21,739 nt of DNA from Brachionus koreanus (taxonomy: Eukaryota; Rotifera; Eurotatoria; Ploima; Brachionidae). Below the pieces are notes generated by a model, which was not told where the DNA came from, did not search any database, and saw only the letters and a list, made by a program, of their open reading frames with translations. Positions 19,900 to 21,739 of this stretch are shown one piece after another. Position 1 is the first letter of the stretch. Each line of letters starts with the position of its first letter. Made by a program: the position numbers and the translations under genes. Location: contig PJRA01000549.1 of NCBI GenBank assembly GCA_016987375.1, positions 862,606 to 884,344 of the forward strand, read 5' to 3'.

Positions 19900-20606
19900 T
19901 ATATATGGTAAGGGGTCTTTTTTACGTAAAACAATTAAATAAACAAAGCAACTATCTTCTATTATCTCTAATTAATTGGTTCAAAAAGACATTAGTTATC
20001 AGTTCATAAAAAACATGATTGTTTGAATATTTGATGAAAAATGCCAAATATAAGATTTTTAATTCGTAGAAAAAATTAGTTTAACACTAAAAAACAATTT
20101 TTTTAAAAAGGAGTCTAAAAAATTCCTCATGTTTTCTAGTTTAGTGTTAACGAAAGAATCTTATTTCTGAAAAATGCAAAAGCCATATAAAGTAAATTCT
20201 TTGAAAATGGGAAATTTAATAAATCTTTGAATTTTTGAAGAATTAAAAGCAATATAACAAAAATTAAAGACTTATAATATTTTAATATTTCTAATTTTGT
20301 AAATTCCCAAAAATTTTTATAAAAAATAAACAAATTTATTTAACCAATAATAAATTTATTAAATCAAACAAAACATAGTTAAAATAAACAAGATATATGT
20401 TTTCAGAAATAAAAAAAGTTAAACAAAAATTAAACTAAATTTCAATTTAAATTATTGTTACTAAGTTTCAGAAAATTCTCTTTTTACAGAATGGTTTACA
20501 AGGTGTTTCATCAATAGATTTAAAGGCTAAGTGTAAAAACTTTTTTGGCTTTTTTATAATATTGAAAATTAAATTATAAATTTAATATTCCTTAAAATTT
20601 TAGTAT
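19900..20606. other. AT-rich spacer between SINE and foldback element
   Basis: No gene was recognised. It contains the hairpin at 20081-20150 and, at 20491, a CTTTTTACAG acceptor-like site followed by a short open stretch that is only a weak exon candidate for the upstream cNMP-binding gene. Confidence 0.5.
20081..20150. repeat. 11-bp perfect inverted repeat
   Basis: TTAACACTAAA (20081-20091) is perfectly inverted at 20140-20150 around a 48-nt loop that itself contains a small AGGA/TCCT pair. It could be the ends of a tiny MITE or a chance stem in AT-rich DNA. Confidence 0.5.
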
Positions 20607-21319
20607 ATCAGCTTATGGGTGTACATGACCAACATACTTTCAAATATTTTCAACATACTAATAAAACTTTTCAGCATACCTATTTTTCATCCAAGCATAC
20701 TTTACTTTTTAACATACTTACTTCTGAAAAACATACCTCTCTTTTTAAAAAATCAAAAAATTATTTAACATACTCAATTTTTAAATAAAAAATATATTTG
20801 ATATAAATTTTTAATTTTTTTTTCAAAAAATTTGAATTAAATTTTTGTCAATTAAAGAAATTTTTTTAAAAAATATATTTAGTTTGATTTCAATTTTTTA
20901 TCAATGCACTTTTTTTTGACCACCACGTTTGGGTTTGTTCAAGAACTTATTAGACTGCCTTTCAAAAGGAACTAATACTCATTTACTTGCACAATAATTC
21001 ATATTTAGAGTGTTTGTTAGCCAATTGTTTACATTTGCTTTATTTTAGTTGAGTTATCTTCTAGGTCTGCATCCACATCGTTTAATTTTTTTTCTATTTT
21101 TTTTGATATGTTCGGTTTGTCTTGTAAACGATATCTTTTTTCCATTTTTTTAAATTTATAAAATTTTGTTCAATTCTATTTTAATTTTAAGTGTGTTAAA
21201 AAGATTTTAGTATGTTATTAAGGTTTTTTGTATTTTAAAAATGCAAGTATGTTGTGATGAAAAATTGGTATACTAAAAAGTTTTGTCTGTATGTTAAAAC
21301 AATAACTCCATCAGCTTAT
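20607..21319. mobile_element. Foldback-type element with tandem-repeat arms
   Basis: The left arm (about 20631-20775) carries seven irregularly spaced CATAC words, usually in AACATACTTT-like context. The right arm (about 21191-21295) carries the inverse, GTATG/GTGTG, five times. The outer ends (GGGTGTACATGACCAACATAC and the inverse of ...GTATGTTAAAACAATAACTCC) align over 21 bp without gaps, at about half the positions. The 10-mer ATCAGCTTAT occurs immediately outside both ends (20607-20616 and 21310-21319), as a target-site duplication would. The 693-bp interior has no open frame. The design resembles Drosophila FB elements and some Mutator-like non-autonomous elements. The family is not identified. 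Confidence 0.6.
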
Positions 21320-21739
21320 TCCTTTTGATAGTAGGCACTTTTGATAAAGATATTTTTTATCTTGCTATATACTGACCTTGTGACCTTGCTTCAATCACAG
21401 TGTATATACTACAGTTACCATAGATGGGATCCTACTGTTTCCTATCTTCGCAAGTCTAGCTTGCTAGCTTGTTGTAACTTATATTATTATTATTATTATA
21501 CTCTAATGATGCTTTGAAAATTAAGATCTATAAAAATAAATGTCGACAATCGGTTTTGTTGAATTATAGGCATTTAAAAATACAATTTTTCTTAAAAACA
21601 TTTAAATGTAATAAAATCATCAACTAATCTGTATTTTCTTTTGGTCTAAATCGTTTAAAAAAAACTGACGTGTCACATGGGGAGGACGATTAAGTTGATA
21701 AAAATTTTAATAAAAAATTAGTCGATATGATATTTGATA
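21320..21739. other. Right-end flank, no gene seen
   Basis: 21340-21480 is a block of more balanced composition with an inverted pair (TATATACTG near 21367 and CAGTGTATATA near 21399) and AAGTCTAGCTTGCTAGCTTG. It leads into an (ATT)n tract at 21482-21500. This could be the 3' end of another retroelement. The rest is AT-rich. Confidence 0.4.
21482..21500. repeat. (TAT/ATT)n microsatellite
   Basis: About six tandem TAT units follow the GC-richer block above. They may be the tail of a LINE or SINE. Confidence 0.7.

Noticed and set aside
20136..20333. Minus-strand 65-codon frame
   Set aside because: Its Leu/Phe/Lys-rich composition is what AT-rich DNA gives by chance, and there are no splice or family signals.
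20491..20535. Next exon of the cNMP-binding gene (after CTTTTTACAG)
   Set aside because: Phase would fit and a Gly-Leu follows, but an extra Asn breaks the expected F-G junction and the next splice leads to a stop; left as a weak candidate only.
21340..21500. Second SINE or LINE tail
   Set aside because: The (ATT)n tract and contrasting composition are suggestive, but no Pol III boxes, coding or target duplication were found.

Overview
The window is AT-rich eukaryotic nuclear DNA. It carries animal-type genes, spliced with GT-AG introns that are mostly 45-60 nt long, set among decayed transposable elements. The gene set (UBL5/Hub1, the Arf-GEF GBF1, an N-acylethanolamine acid amidase and a multiple inositol polyphosphate phosphatase) points to a small invertebrate with a compact genome. 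A rotifer such as Brachionus is my best guess from composition and intron size. That is an inference and I could not test it.

Layout. 1-420: 3' remnant of a mariner-family transposase. 966-1187 (+): intronless UBL5. 1371-10363 (+): a complete GBF1 gene, rebuilt as 11 exons encoding about 1,726 residues with an intact Sec7 catalytic loop. Eight of its ten introns are 47-61 nt. The other two (2,558 and 831 nt) are swollen and hold repeats: an antisense LINE reverse-transcriptase tail plus a CCCGTT foldback, and a MITE-like inverted repeat. 10364-12019: convergent spacer with foldbacks. 12020-13342 (-): six-exon NAAA/acid ceramidase-family hydrolase of 357 residues. 13343-15180: spacer with two coding-like scraps. 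15181-16805 (-): four-exon MINPP1-type phosphatase of 455 residues, with a signal peptide and a KDEF C-terminus. 16806-17758: divergent spacer. 17759-18930 (+): first three exons of a cyclic-nucleotide-binding-domain protein, incomplete. 18931-21739: repeat-rich, with a 22-bp perfect palindrome between direct repeats, a tRNA-derived SINE with a perfect 10-bp target-site duplication, and a foldback element of about 0.7 kb bounded by 10-bp direct repeats.

The genes do not form an operon or one pathway. UBL5 acts in splicing and GBF1 in Golgi Arf activation. The two minus-strand hydrolases are both secretory-pathway enzymes, one lysosomal by family and one in the ER lumen. I found no CRISPR array, rRNA, functional tRNA or prokaryotic gene. 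The most novel material is the foldback and SINE landscape on the right and the repeat-filled GBF1 introns.
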